This document shows, one piece after another, positions 1-8,104 of a DNA stretch of 64,000 bases. The DNA is from Ruminococcus sp. GTDB lineage: Bacteria; Bacillota; Clostridia; Oscillospirales; Ruminococcaceae. Both the position numbers and the translations under genes were made by a program. The notes beneath the pieces are model-generated. The model ran no database searches. It had not been told where the DNA came from and saw only the letters and a program-made list of their open reading frames with translations. Position 1 is the stretch's first letter. Each line of letters opens with the position of its first letter. Location: positions 1 to 64,000 of the forward strand of contig JAHABC010000009.1 of NCBI GenBank assembly GCA_018376535.1, given 5' to 3'.

Positions 1-187
1 CTTGAGTAGGAATAACTTCATCGATAGTAGGAAGTTCTTCGGAATAGGAAGAATCATCTTGAATAGGAGCAACCTCATCGATAGTAGGAAGTTCTTCAGA
101 ATAGGAAGAAACATCTTGAGTAGGAATAACTTCATCGATAGTAGGAAGTTCTTCAGAATAGGAAGAATCTTCTTGAATAGGAGTGAA
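1..187 (-). repeat. 57-bp in-frame tandem repeat
   Basis: A 57-bp unit recurs with exact spacing; for example TCATCGATAGTAGG begins at 18, 75 and 132. On the minus strand each unit encodes 19 residues containing EELPTIDEV, a Pro-x-Gln-Asp stretch and SSYS. Copies differ at a few positions (V/A, T/I, V/D), so they are slightly diverged. The array continues past the left window edge, so the copy number is unknown. Confidence 0.9.
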
Positions 188-922
188 ATCCTTTTTAGTG
201 TCTATAGGGTCATTTCTTTTTATGCTCATATTAGACATTAAAGCATCTAAATCGGCTAGGATATCGTTGATATCTGTTAGAGGTTTTTTAGGTGCTACTG
301 GTTCAGGTTCAGATGCCTTTAGTTCTTCAGGATTTACCATAAATTGAGCTAAATCATCATCTACTACTGGAGCAGTTTTAATAGGTTCTGGTTGAGGTTC
401 TTCAATGTATTGCGATATTTCTTCATCTTCAGTTTGAGCATCGATAGTAGGTTGTACAATAGTTTGGTTCACTGTATCTGTTTCAACTACAGATTGTTCA
501 ACTGGTTCATTTTGAGCAATAGGTTCAACTGTAGGTGTAGGTTGAGCAACCTCTTGTGGAGAAGTTTCAACTTCCAGTTCTTGAACATTTTCAGTAGTTT
601 CTTCAGTATTTTTTACTATTGGATTTCCATCAGCATCTAATTCGCCTCTTTTTATAGCCTCAGCGATACGTTTTCTTTCTTCTTTTTCCCTTTTATTTTC
701 TGCTTTTCGGTCTTCCTTAATCATTTTAGTGGATAAAATTCTTCTGCACTTTTCACAATTAAGAGTTTTCATAGCAATAATAAGGTCTGTAAGTACTTCA
801 CCCTGCTTATACTTTCTAAGATTATCGCCAGAGTTGTACTTTATACCACAGCCAGTTTTTTTACCATTATCTGTACCATGGATTATGCCATCTGCATTTG
901 ATATGACGACAGTAATTGGCAT
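1..922 (-). CDS. Unrecognised protein with acidic, Pro/Glu-rich repeat tail (truncated by window edge)
   Basis: The open frame runs from ATG at 922 off the left edge, about 307 codons. I do not recognise the family. The N-terminal 65 residues look folded and contain a GCGIKY segment and a CEKC pair (roughly residues 56-59), possibly a metal site. A highly charged Lys/Glu helix follows (about 66-95), then a long low-complexity region rich in Pro, Glu, Val and Thr, ending in 19-residue repeats with the core EELPTIDEV. No signal peptide or membrane segment is seen. The start is chosen because an in-frame TGA lies two codons upstream; the good Shine-Dalgarno is 37 nt away behind a hairpin. It is transcribed from its own promoter, divergently from the GH3 gene. 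Confidence 0.75.
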   Translation of the reverse strand, partial: MPITVVISNADGIIHGTDNGKKTGCGIKYNSGDNLRKYKQGEVLTDLIIAMKTLNCEKCRRILSTKMIKEDRKAENKREKEERKRIAEAIKRGELDADGNPIVKNTEETTENVQELEVETSPQEVAQPTPTVEPIAQNEPVEQSVVETDTVNQTIVQPTIDAQTEDEEISQYIEEPQPEPIKTAPVVDDDLAQFMVNPEELKASEPEPVAPKKPLTDINDILADLDALMSNMSIKRNDPIDTKKDFTPIQEDSSYSEELPTIDEVIPTQDVSSYSEELPTIDEVAPIQDDSSYSEELPTIDEVIPTQ

Positions 923-927
923 TATTC

Positions 928-966
928 ACCATCATTGATATCCTCAATGATGGTATTCACCTCCTT
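928..966 (-). promoter_or_regulatory. Shine-Dalgarno separated from the start codon by a perfect hairpin
   Basis: On the minus strand a strong Shine-Dalgarno (GGAGG, 960-964) is followed by a perfect inverted repeat, ACCATCATTGA (928-938) against TCAATGATGGT (944-954), with a 5-nt loop. The ATG is at 920-922. Unfolded, the spacing is about 37 nt, too long for initiation; with the hairpin folded the remaining spacer is about 10 nt. The hairpin also holds an 8-codon frame starting with ATT that ends in TAATG overlapping the start. This may control translation. Confidence 0.6.
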
Positions 967-1024
967 TTTGATATATTATTTATAATTTTTATTAATAATC
1001 GTATAAATACCATTTTCATATAAT

Positions 1025-1053
1025 ATTATACTATAAAATCTAGTGAAATGCAA
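1025..1053 (-). promoter_or_regulatory. Sigma-A-type promoter for the repeat protein
   Basis: Minus strand: -35 TTGCAT (1048-1053), 17-bp spacer, -10 TATAAT (1025-1030). It points into the left-edge gene and leaves a leader of about 95 nt containing the hairpin. Confidence 0.6.
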
Positions 1054-1132
1054 CACTTTAGATTGCTTTTTGCTATTTTTTTTATTCACTATGCAATGAA
1101 ATATTTTTCTTGTGGAAAATATTAAAATTCTA

Positions 1133-1161
1133 TTGAATTTAATACATTCATAAGTTATAAT
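1133..1161 (+). promoter_or_regulatory. Sigma-A-type promoter for the GH3 gene
   Basis: -35 TTGAAT (1133-1138), 17-bp spacer, -10 TATAAT (1156-1161), about 60 nt upstream of the GH3 start. Together with the promoter at 1025-1053 it fills the 308-bp divergent gap 923-1230, in which I see no further gene. Confidence 0.6.
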
Positions 1162-1230
1162 ATGTATAGACATTTATTAAGTATTATTTTGAAAAATAAT
1201 CACTAAAATTTATAAGGGGATTTGTAAGTT

Positions 1231-4086
1231 ATGTTTGCATTTAATAATACGCAACTATCTTTTAAAGATAGAATGAAAGACTTATTATGTCATCTTACGG
1301 TAGACGAAAAAATCCATATGATGACTACACATCACTATCCAGTAGAAAGATTAAACATAGGAGAGTGGTATGTTGGTACTGAAATCGCTAGAGGTTTTGT
1401 AGGTCGTGATGATAGTATGAAATCTACAGTATTTCCACAACCTATAGGAATGGCATCTACTTTTGATGATAAAATTATGGAAAGTGTTGGAAGAGTGGCT
1501 TCCGATGAGGCTAGAGCTTTCTATAACAGAGATAAGAAATCATATCTATGTATATGGGGTCCTACTGTAGATATGGAACGTCACCCTCTCTGGGGACGCA
1601 CTGAAGAGGCTTACGGTGAAGACCCTTGTCTTACTGGTAAGATGACTACTGCATATACTAATGGCCTAATAGGTTCGGATAAAAACTATTATAAAACACT
1701 TCCAACGCTAAAGCACTTCTGTGCGAATAATAATGAAAAACATAGAGGTTCTAGTAATTCAAGAATACCTATATCGTTGTTACATGAGTATTACTATAAA
1801 GCCTTTGAAATTCCAATACGTTTTGGTGGGGCAAAAGCTATTATGACTGCTTATAATGAAATAAATCAATGTCCTGCTACCATGAATAAAGATGTTCAAA
1901 CGTTCTTAAAAGATATGTGGGGTCTGGAATACGTCGTAACTGATGGTGGTGACTTTGTTCAAAACGTTACATCTCATAATGTATGTTCATCTCATGCTGA
2001 GGCTGTAGCTTACTGTATAAAGTCGGGAATAGATTGCTTTACCGATATTGATGAAGTAGTACATAATGCAGTATATCAAGCGTTGAACAGACGTTTAATA
2101 ACTATAGATGATATAGATAAGGCTATATATAACGCTCTACTTTGCAGAATGAAGTTGGGTCACTTTGATAACGATTGTCCATATAACTCTATTACAACCG
2201 ATATTATCGATAGTCCAGAGGCTAGAGAGTTAAATCAAAAGGTTGCTAAAGAAGGCGTTACTTTGCTCAAAAATGATGGTATTCTTCCTTTAGATACTTC
2301 TAAGAGTGTTGCAGTTATAGGATTCTTAGCTAATACTATGCTAAAAGATTGGTATACTGGTATATCTACATACAGTGTAACATCTTTAGATGCTATTAAG
2401 AAATCTTTTTCAAAGGTCGCTTTTGATAACGGTTTCAATATTATTGCTATAAAATGCAATAATGGAAAGTATCTATCTGTTAGCGATGATGGTACAGTAT
2501 CGGCTACGGCAGATACTATTACATCTGCTGAACAGTTTGAACTTCATGATTGGGGCGAAAATTGGATAAATCTATACTCTGTTAAGTTGAATAAGTATTT
2601 ACATCTTAATGATGATAGTTCTATTACTGCTCTAACAGATGAGGTCTACGGTTGGTATACTAAGGAAACTTTTAACTTTAAATCCATATTCAATACAAGT
2701 GAGATTTCTATTGAAGAATATCTATTCCATAAGAAAATTTATGTCGCTGAAGATAGTACTTTAAAGTGTTCACATGAGAAAAATCTAGTTGCAACAGATA
2801 GTCAAAAGTTTACAGTTGAAGTAGTATCTAAAGGAGTGGATAGGGTATCTAAGTTAGTAAAAGATTACGATTATTCTATTGTATTCACTGGTAACGACCC
2901 CGAACAGTATGCTCGTGAATGTTGGGACAGAAATACTTTAGAACTTCCTGAACAACAATCTAAGATTGTTAAGTCTAGTTATGAGAATAATAGTAATACT
3001 ATTATGGTATTAGTATCCAGTTATCCATATGCTATAAACTGGGAAAATGATAATCTATCTGGAATAATATATACTTCTCATGCAGGTGCTGAGTTGGGTA
3101 ATGCTATCTGCATGACTTTAACTGGTGAGAACAATCCAGCAGGTAGAACTCCTATGACTTGGTACAAATCGTTATATGATATTCCAAATATCATGGAGTA
3201 CGATATTCAAAAAGGTGGTTTAACCTATATGTACTATCAGGGTGAGCCTTTATATCCATTTGGATACGGTTTAAGCTATTCAACTTTTGAGTACTCTAAT
3301 ATGGAATGTACTTCTCAAGGAAATGGATTTAAAATATCTATGGATATAACTAATACTTCTAGTGTAGATGGTGATGAGGTTATTCAACTATACTATAAGG
3401 TTATAAATTCCATAGTGGACAGACCTATTAAAAAACTATTCGATTTTAAAAGAGTTCATATAAAGTCTGGTGAAACTGTTCACTTTGAAAAGGAATACTT
3501 CATGCTAGACCCTAAAGATAGTACTCACTTTGAATTCTATGACGTTACTAGACGCATAATGGTCGTGGAAGATGCTGACTATAATATTATGATTGGTTCT
3601 TCTAGTGATAGTATTAAAAGTAGTTTTAGTATTCATATCAATGGTGATAAAGTTCCTCATAGAAACGTTATGAGAAAGGTTAAAGCTATAGATTGCAACT
3701 CTACTTATGGTACAGAGATAAGTTACTCTAAAGATGTTGGAAAACATTATATATATTGCAACTCTTGGAGTGGTTCTGTTGTATTTAAGGATTGTCTACT
3801 TAATGATGCCTCATATATACAAGTAACTGCAACTTCGGTTCTTAAAGATGAAAAGATTGTAGTTAAATCGGGTGATACTGAACTTTGCACTATAGACGTA
3901 ACTGCCTCAGATGGATATTATGACTTTAAAGAGTTCAATGGTTACTTTAAGGAAAAGTTAAATGGTATTCAAGATTTACAACTATACTTTGGTGAGGGTG
4001 TTGGAATATTATCTATTAGAGTTTTCAATAGTCTATCTATAGTAACTGATGATTATTCTAATATGTATCTAAGTACTATAAACTAG
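1231..4086 (+). CDS. Glycoside hydrolase family 3 beta-glycosidase with inserted beta-trefoil-like domain
   Basis: This is a 951-residue exo-acting beta-glucosidase or beta-xylosidase-type enzyme. The N-terminal TIM barrel carries the family KHF..N..E motif from residue 161 and the nucleophile Asp in VVTDGGDF, about residue 238. The second domain starts near GVTLLKNDGILPL (about 340). It is split by roughly 90 residues (398-486) with GKYLSV and LHLNDDSS signatures resembling fascin-like beta-trefoils, then resumes to GYGLSYSTFEY (about 680). A fibronectin-III-like domain follows (about 690-790), and a C-terminal beta-rich domain (800-951) resembles a carbohydrate-binding module. No signal peptide is visible, so it probably acts in the cytoplasm on imported oligosaccharides. 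The sugar specificity cannot be read from the sequence. Confidence 0.9.
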   Translation: MFAFNNTQLSFKDRMKDLLCHLTVDEKIHMMTTHHYPVERLNIGEWYVGTEIARGFVGRDDSMKSTVFPQPIGMASTFDDKIMESVGRVASDEARAFYNRDKKSYLCIWGPTVDMERHPLWGRTEEAYGEDPCLTGKMTTAYTNGLIGSDKNYYKTLPTLKHFCANNNEKHRGSSNSRIPISLLHEYYYKAFEIPIRFGGAKAIMTAYNEINQCPATMNKDVQTFLKDMWGLEYVVTDGGDFVQNVTSHNVCSSHAEAVAYCIKSGIDCFTDIDEVVHNAVYQALNRRLITIDDIDKAIYNALLCRMKLGHFDNDCPYNSITTDIIDSPEARELNQKVAKEGVTLLKNDGILPLDTSKSVAVIGFLANTMLKDWYTGISTYSVTSLDAIKKSFSKVAFDNGFNIIAIKCNNGKYLSVSDDGTVSATADTITSAEQFELHDWGENWINLYSVKLNKYLHLNDDSSITALTDEVYGWYTKETFNFKSIFNTSEISIEEYLFHKKIYVAEDSTLKCSHEKNLVATDSQKFTVEVVSKGVDRVSKLVKDYDYSIVFTGNDPEQYARECWDRNTLELPEQQSKIVKSSYENNSNTIMVLVSSYPYAINWENDNLSGIIYTSHAGAELGNAICMTLTGENNPAGRTPMTWYKSLYDIPNIMEYDIQKGGLTYMYYQGEPLYPFGYGLSYSTFEYSNMECTSQGNGFKISMDITNTSSVDGDEVIQLYYKVINSIVDRPIKKLFDFKRVHIKSGETVHFEKEYFMLDPKDSTHFEFYDVTRRIMVVEDADYNIMIGSSSDSIKSSFSIHINGDKVPHRNVMRKVKAIDCNSTYGTEISYSKDVGKHYIYCNSWSGSVVFKDCLLNDASYIQVTATSVLKDEKIVVKSGDTELCTIDVTASDGYYDFKEFNGYFKEKLNGIQDLQLYFGEGVGILSIRVFNSLSIVTDDYSNMYLSTIN

Positions 4087-4093
4087 CGTAAAA

Positions 4094-4120
4094 AATCGGT
4101 TAGAGAACATCTAACCGATT
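4094..4120. terminator. Bidirectional terminator
   Basis: Perfect 11-bp stem AATCGGTTAGA / TCTAACCGATT with a 5-nt loop, flanked by A and T runs, between convergent genes. The stop codon of the GH25 gene lies inside the right arm. Confidence 0.85.
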
Positions 4121-4848
4121 TTATTATAGTTATTAAAATCATCTTGTGAACCACAAAATACATTCATATCAATATACTGTTCATCACCGTTGTAGCCGTC
4201 CAAGATTTGTGTACTAGAGTATTGCCAAAAATCCACATTTGGAGTTAGTTTTACATTATGAGAAAAGTGTACATCTCTAAGCCATATGGAGTAGTTAGGA
4301 AAGTTATCTTTAATATATAGATTGTAAGTTATCTTAGTGGTATATATGATAGGCTTAGATTTATAAGTATCTTCTAAAGATTGTAACATAGTAGTTAGTT
4401 CTTTAACCACCGATTGAACATCTAAAGGATTGCTTTTGAAATCACCATAGAGTTCAACATCTACAACGTTTGGAAGTGAGTTTTCTACTATAGGAACGGT
4501 ATCTATAAAGTTTTTGGCTTGAGTTTTTCCAGAACTTTCAAAGCTAAAAAAGTGATACGCTCCAACTCTAAGATTAGTATTTAAAGCGTTAGTAAAGTTA
4601 TCCAAAAAGTTAGGGTCTACATAGGAACTTCCTTCAGTAGCCTTTATGAACGCAAATTGGATATCTTGGTTAGACAGGATTTGCCAATCTATATCTCCTT
4701 GATATTCCGAAACGTCTACACCTTTTATAGTATATCCAAGACTTTTTGGATTGCTTAGTGTTATTATATTCTTATATAACAGATATCCAAAAGTGAATAC
4801 TATTACTATACATATCGCAATTACAATTGCAAGTTTTTTTTTAATCAT
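4111..4848 (-). CDS. GH25-family muramidase (membrane-anchored lysozyme)
   Basis: A 245-residue cell-wall hydrolase that would cleave the MurNAc-GlcNAc bond of peptidoglycan. Residues 5-27 form one hydrophobic helix after a Lys-rich start, so it is probably anchored with the catalytic domain outside. GH25 motifs are clear: GVDVSEYQG..IDW (Asp45), AFIKATEGSSY (about 66-76), VGAYHFFSF (about 95-103), the catalytic DVE (Asp130, Glu132) and DFWQYSS. Its start overlaps the end of the upstream HD gene by 8 bp, so the two are co-transcribed. A cell-wall remodelling role is inferred; it could also be phage-derived, but no phage genes are near. Confidence 0.88.
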   Translation of the reverse strand: MIKKKLAIVIAICIVIVFTFGYLLYKNIITLSNPKSLGYTIKGVDVSEYQGDIDWQILSNQDIQFAFIKATEGSSYVDPNFLDNFTNALNTNLRVGAYHFFSFESSGKTQAKNFIDTVPIVENSLPNVVDVELYGDFKSNPLDVQSVVKELTTMLQSLEDTYKSKPIIYTTKITYNLYIKDNFPNYSIWLRDVHFSHNVKLTPNVDFWQYSSTQILDGYNGDEQYIDMNVFCGSQDDFNNYNKIG

Positions 4849-5416
4849 GTTTTTTTAGTTCCAAATATAGTTGTGGATTACTTTCTATTTGATTAATAAC
4901 TCTTTTGTGTCTTTTCAATTGCAAAACATTTTTAATTGCAAGTAATCTAGGAATGATAGTTTCCATTAGACCACAATACTTGTCTACCAATATTATTACT
5001 ACAGTTTCTTTGTATCTAGGTAGAGCGATGGTCATAGGAAACATATGTTTACAGATAATATCTTTTTCGCAAGGAGTCAAATCAAAGTGTTTAGATGCGT
5101 TTTCGTAGGCACGTTTAGGGTGAGTTGCTCCATGGCGAAGTCTATCCCATTTTTTTAGTGGATAACTATGCCAATCGTATAGGAATAAATCGTGGAGCAT
5201 ACCAGCTCTAGCACCAGCCTTGGCGTTCAAGCCAAACTTCTTGCACACTAGATAGTTATAGTAAGATACATTAAGACAATGGTCAAAAGTAGTAGTAGTT
5301 CCGTGTTGCATATACTGTTTCATTTGTAGTACAGGTTCAGAGAAAACAAGGTCTTGTATATATGAAAAGAATTCACTATCTGTCGAAACGTCATCTAAGG
5401 TTATATATTTTAACAT
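4841..5416 (-). CDS. HD-domain phosphohydrolase-like protein
   Basis: 191 residues. The metal-binding HD signature is visible: FDHCLNV (His46), GMLHDLFLYDW (His75-Asp76) and a downstream Asp in LVDKYCG. Such small HD proteins hydrolyse phosphate esters, often on nucleotides, but the substrate here is unknown. The open frame extends 7 codons upstream to a TTG at 5437. The ATG at 5416 is preferred because AAAGTGG lies about 11 nt before it and MLKYITLDD fits an N-terminus. It is the first gene of a two-gene unit with the GH25 muramidase, overlapping it by 8 bp. Confidence 0.8.
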   Translation of the reverse strand: MLKYITLDDVSTDSEFFSYIQDLVFSEPVLQMKQYMQHGTTTTFDHCLNVSYYNYLVCKKFGLNAKAGARAGMLHDLFLYDWHSYPLKKWDRLRHGATHPKRAYENASKHFDLTPCEKDIICKHMFPMTIALPRYKETVVIILVDKYCGLMETIIPRLLAIKNVLQLKRHKRVINQIESNPQLYLELKKHD

Positions 5417-5475
5417 AATAGTATCAACCACTTTCAATTTGATATTTTGAACATTTTTTAATATTCAACAATACT

Positions 5476-5504
5476 ATTATAAGTTATTTTAACAGAAATA
5501 TCAA
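5476..5504 (-). promoter_or_regulatory. Promoter of the HD-GH25 unit
   Basis: Minus strand: -35 TTGATA (5499-5504), 17-bp spacer, -10 TATAAT (5476-5481), 60 bp upstream of the chosen ATG. Confidence 0.6.
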
Positions 5505-5554
5505 TAGTTTTTTGGAAAATAAAGAAAAAATAAAAGAACGCATGAAAAAATAAA

Positions 5555-5577
5555 ATCACACGTTCCAAATGTGTTAT
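5555..5577 (-). terminator. Weak terminator-like hairpin after rpmB
   Basis: On the minus strand ACAC and GTGT pair around a 9-nt loop, with a mismatch and two further pairs, followed by a T-rich run. The stem is short, so this is tentative. Confidence 0.3.
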
Positions 5578-5590
5578 TTACTGACAGTTA

Positions 5591-5779
5591 TTAAACTGCT
5601 CTTTGTACCTTACCAGACCTTAAACATCTTGAACAAGCATTAACGTGACAAGGAGTACCCTTAACTACAGCCTTAACACGCTTAACGTTTGGCTTCCAAG
5701 TTCTGTTTGTACGCTTATGTGAGTGGGATACGTTAATACCAAAAGTAACGCCTTTTCCACAAATATCGCACTTTGCCAT
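5591..5779 (-). CDS. rpmB: 50S ribosomal protein L28
   Basis: 62 residues, the normal length for L28. It starts MAKCDICGKG and shows the conserved NVSHSHKRTNR block and the LKV/LRSGKV C-terminal region. Two Cys pairs (CDIC near the start, CSRC near residue 49) indicate the zinc-binding C+ form of L28. The start at 5779 follows a strong AAGGAGGTG; a longer frame to 5839 has no matching Shine-Dalgarno and would add a non-homologous N-terminus. It is monocistronic with its own promoter and a leader of about 115 nt. Confidence 0.95.
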   Translation of the reverse strand: MAKCDICGKGVTFGINVSHSHKRTNRTWKPNVKRVKAVVKGTPCHVNACSRCLRSGKVQRAV

Positions 5780-5899
5780 TATAAAACACCTCCTTAAAAT
5801 ATGCAGGTTTATAAACTGTACACACCATAAGGAGTGCAACAGTATTGGAAATCCTCGTAATTAGTTCTACAAATATTAGATAGAACGTCAACAACGATA

Positions 5900-5928
5900 A
5901 TTATACCATATGTTTAAACAAAAATCAA
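5900..5928 (-). promoter_or_regulatory. rpmB promoter
   Basis: Minus strand: -35 TTGATT (5923-5928), 17-bp spacer, -10 TATAAT (5900-5905). The gap 5929-6329 beyond it holds only the regulatory sites listed next. Confidence 0.65.
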
Positions 5929-5989
5929 GGGGTTTTCAAAAATTTTTTGCTTTTATTTTGTGATAATATAGTGAAAAGTGTTAATTAAA

Positions 5990-6037
5990 GGTTACAAATT
6001 AAAAAATATATCTTTTTTATTGTAACCATTATGTAAC
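5990..6037 (+). promoter_or_regulatory. WalR-type box and overlapping palindrome
   Basis: TGTAAC-CATTA-TGTAAC at 6021-6037 matches exactly the WalR (YycF) consensus TGTWAH-N5-TGTWAH known from Bacillus and Staphylococcus. The first half-site is also the right arm of an inverted repeat, GGTTACAA (5990-5997) against TTGTAACC (6020-6027), with an A6...T6 interior. It lies about 180 bp upstream of the -10 of a secreted cell-wall-type protein, the sort of gene WalR controls. That WalR is the binder is an inference. Confidence 0.5.
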
Positions 6038-6214
6038 TATTATGATACTTAAATTTAATCTATTAAGCAGAAACTGGAAATATTTATTTTTTGATATCTA
6101 AAATATACTACCTTTTTAGATATTATATACAAAAAAACTCTAAAATACCAACTTGTATTTGTTATGCTATGTTCACAAATATTACAAAACATTCACAATT
6201 ACACACGAATATTG

Positions 6215-6223
6215 TGCTATAAT
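6215..6223 (+). promoter_or_regulatory. Extended -10 promoter of the dockerin protein gene
   Basis: TGC-TATAAT (TGn extended -10; TATAAT at 6218-6223). No good -35 is placed correctly, which is typical for a regulated or extended -10 promoter. It gives a leader of about 100 nt. Confidence 0.5.
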
Positions 6224-6329
6224 AATTATCGTGATAGATTTATAGGGAGATTTTTCTATTACACTTTTAATAAATATTTTTTAAACGAATTTCATTATTT
6301 TTTGAAAGTTAGAAAGGATTTGAATTAAA

Positions 6330-7886
6330 ATGGGAATTTTACTCAAAAGAGTGATATCATGTGCTATGGTATGTCTTATAGGTATGGCTAGTGCTGGTAT
6401 TACAACAGTTGAGATGCCTATAACTACCATATCTGCTAGTGCAGATGCAAGTTATCAATCATGGAAACAAGGTGACAGCCGTTGGGGCAGTATGCGTCTT
6501 GGTGGTAGTAGTTATACTATGGCTAACAGTGGTTGTGCTGCAACTGCTTTATCTATGTTAATGGTTCATTCTGGTTCTGTAACTGATGATAGCTTTACCC
6601 CTGCAACACTATGTACATTCTTTAATAATAATGGTGGTTTTAGTAACCGTGGTGATATCTCTTGGGGAGTATCTAGCAAGTTAGCATCATCATTTTCTTT
6701 TGAGGGATATGGTACACTATCTGCTAGTAGTGTATCTGGTAAAGCAGACGAAATACAAAAATATCTTGATGCAGGTTACTATGTAATCTTAGGTGTTAAG
6801 AGTGGTGGTCACTGGGTTGCTGTCGATAAAGTAGATGGTGACAAGGTTTACGCTTTCGACCCTGCTAATGGTAAGTATATAAACGTCTTTGATGCTTATA
6901 GTAATTCTGGAATATATAAAGTTCGTAAGTTCTACGGTGCTAACAGTATAGTTAAAAAGGTAGACCCTGAAGTTACTAAACAAGATACTTATAATGATGA
7001 TACTCCAGTACTATCTGTTGAAAATACTTCCGTAGATGTTAAAAATAGTTCTAATGCAACATACTCCACTGGTCTATATAAGCTAAACTCTGAACTATGT
7101 TTCAGAACTGACGCTTATACTGGTGCTGATGTTATTGATATTATCCCTAATGGTACTTCTGTAAACGTATCTGATATCAAGGGTGAATGGGGTTACGTTT
7201 GCTATAATGCTAACATGGGTTGGATTAATCTAAGTTATGCCGATAAAGTTCAAAGTTCTTATAAGTACTCTACAGGCACATATACTACTGCTGAACCTCT
7301 AAACTTTAGAGAAACTGCCTCTACTTCTGCTGATAGTTATGGTTTAATTCCAATTAACTCTAAAATCGAAGTTTTAGAAGTAAATGGTAATTGGGGTAAG
7401 GTGAACTATGAAAGCAAAGACGCTTGGATTTGCTTAGATTACGCTTCTGAAGGTGATGCTCAAATATCATCTGCGGTAAACGTAGCAGTTTCAAACTCTA
7501 GTAGTAAGATTGGTGTCTATACTACTAACGATAATCTTAATGTAAGAGCTGGTAACAGTACTTCTTATGCTAAGTTGGATTTAATTTCTAGTGATACTCA
7601 AGTTAGTATCATTGAAATTGACAACGATTGGGGCAAGGTTATCTACGGTGAAACTGTAGGTTGGATTTCTCTTGACTATGTCGACTATGAAAGTAGTTTC
7701 GATTATCTCCCTGGAGATATAAATGGTGATGGTCTTGTTAATATTCAAGATGTATTTGTAATCTCTCAAAAGTTAAAGTCTGGAACTTCTTTCACTCAAA
7801 GTGAAATTAATGTTGTAGATTTCAACAATGATGGCGTAGTTAATGCTACTGATTACATCGTTATTAAGAATATTATATTATTCTAA
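6330..7886 (+). CDS. Secreted C39-like cysteine peptidase with three SH3 domains and a C-terminal dockerin
   Basis: 518 residues. A signal peptide covers about 1-37. A papain-like C39 domain follows with Cys69 in SGCAATALSM, His161 in SGGHWVAVD and Asp/Asn in AFDPANG (about 176). Three bacterial SH3 repeats (about 243-300, 310-370, 390-450) each end in a GW(I/V)xL-type strand and would bind peptidoglycan. The last 60 residues are a type I dockerin with two Ca-binding repeats, GDINGDGLVN and VDFNNDGVVN. The protein is therefore predicted to be secreted and to attach to a cohesin. The substrate (peptide or cell-wall cross-bridge) is unknown. A WalR-type box lies upstream and a strong terminator downstream. 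Confidence 0.9.
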   Translation: MGILLKRVISCAMVCLIGMASAGITTVEMPITTISASADASYQSWKQGDSRWGSMRLGGSSYTMANSGCAATALSMLMVHSGSVTDDSFTPATLCTFFNNNGGFSNRGDISWGVSSKLASSFSFEGYGTLSASSVSGKADEIQKYLDAGYYVILGVKSGGHWVAVDKVDGDKVYAFDPANGKYINVFDAYSNSGIYKVRKFYGANSIVKKVDPEVTKQDTYNDDTPVLSVENTSVDVKNSSNATYSTGLYKLNSELCFRTDAYTGADVIDIIPNGTSVNVSDIKGEWGYVCYNANMGWINLSYADKVQSSYKYSTGTYTTAEPLNFRETASTSADSYGLIPINSKIEVLEVNGNWGKVNYESKDAWICLDYASEGDAQISSAVNVAVSNSSSKIGVYTTNDNLNVRAGNSTSYAKLDLISSDTQVSIIEIDNDWGKVIYGETVGWISLDYVDYESSFDYLPGDINGDGLVNIQDVFVISQKLKSGTSFTQSEINVVDFNNDGVVNATDYIVIKNIILF

Positions 7887-7931
7887 ATTTAATTTTGCAA
7901 TTTAGGTTTTACCAAAAAATATTCCTTTAAG

Positions 7932-7969
7932 ACTGGCTTATCTAGTATAGATAAGTCAGTTGTTTTATA
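7932..7969 (+). terminator. Rho-independent terminator
   Basis: 13-bp stem ACTGGCTTATCTA / TAGATAAGTCAGT (one G-U pair, 3-nt loop; 7932-7960) followed by TTGTTTTAT. Confidence 0.85.
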
Positions 7970-8027
7970 AAATATCGCAAAAAGTTGCTTTTTGTGTGCA
8001 TTTTACTTAGTAGTTAAAAAAAATCTC

Positions 8028-8056
8028 TTTACAATCCAGTAGTTTTGTGTTATATT
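8028..8056 (+). promoter_or_regulatory. prmA promoter
   Basis: -35 TTTACA (8028-8033), 17-bp spacer, -10 TATATT (8051-8056), about 50 bp upstream of prmA. Confidence 0.55.
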
Positions 8057-8104
8057 AAATAAGTCGATTACTTTTTAGATTACATTTTTTGGAGGTCTTA
8101 TATT

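Noticed and set aside
2..241. Plus-strand frame over the 57-bp repeats
   Set aside because: It is the antisense of the repeat-coding minus-strand gene, which has the promoter, the folded N-terminal domain and much longer coding length.
729..938. Plus-strand frame at the start of the left-edge gene
   Set aside because: Antisense to the conserved-looking N-terminus of the minus-strand protein.
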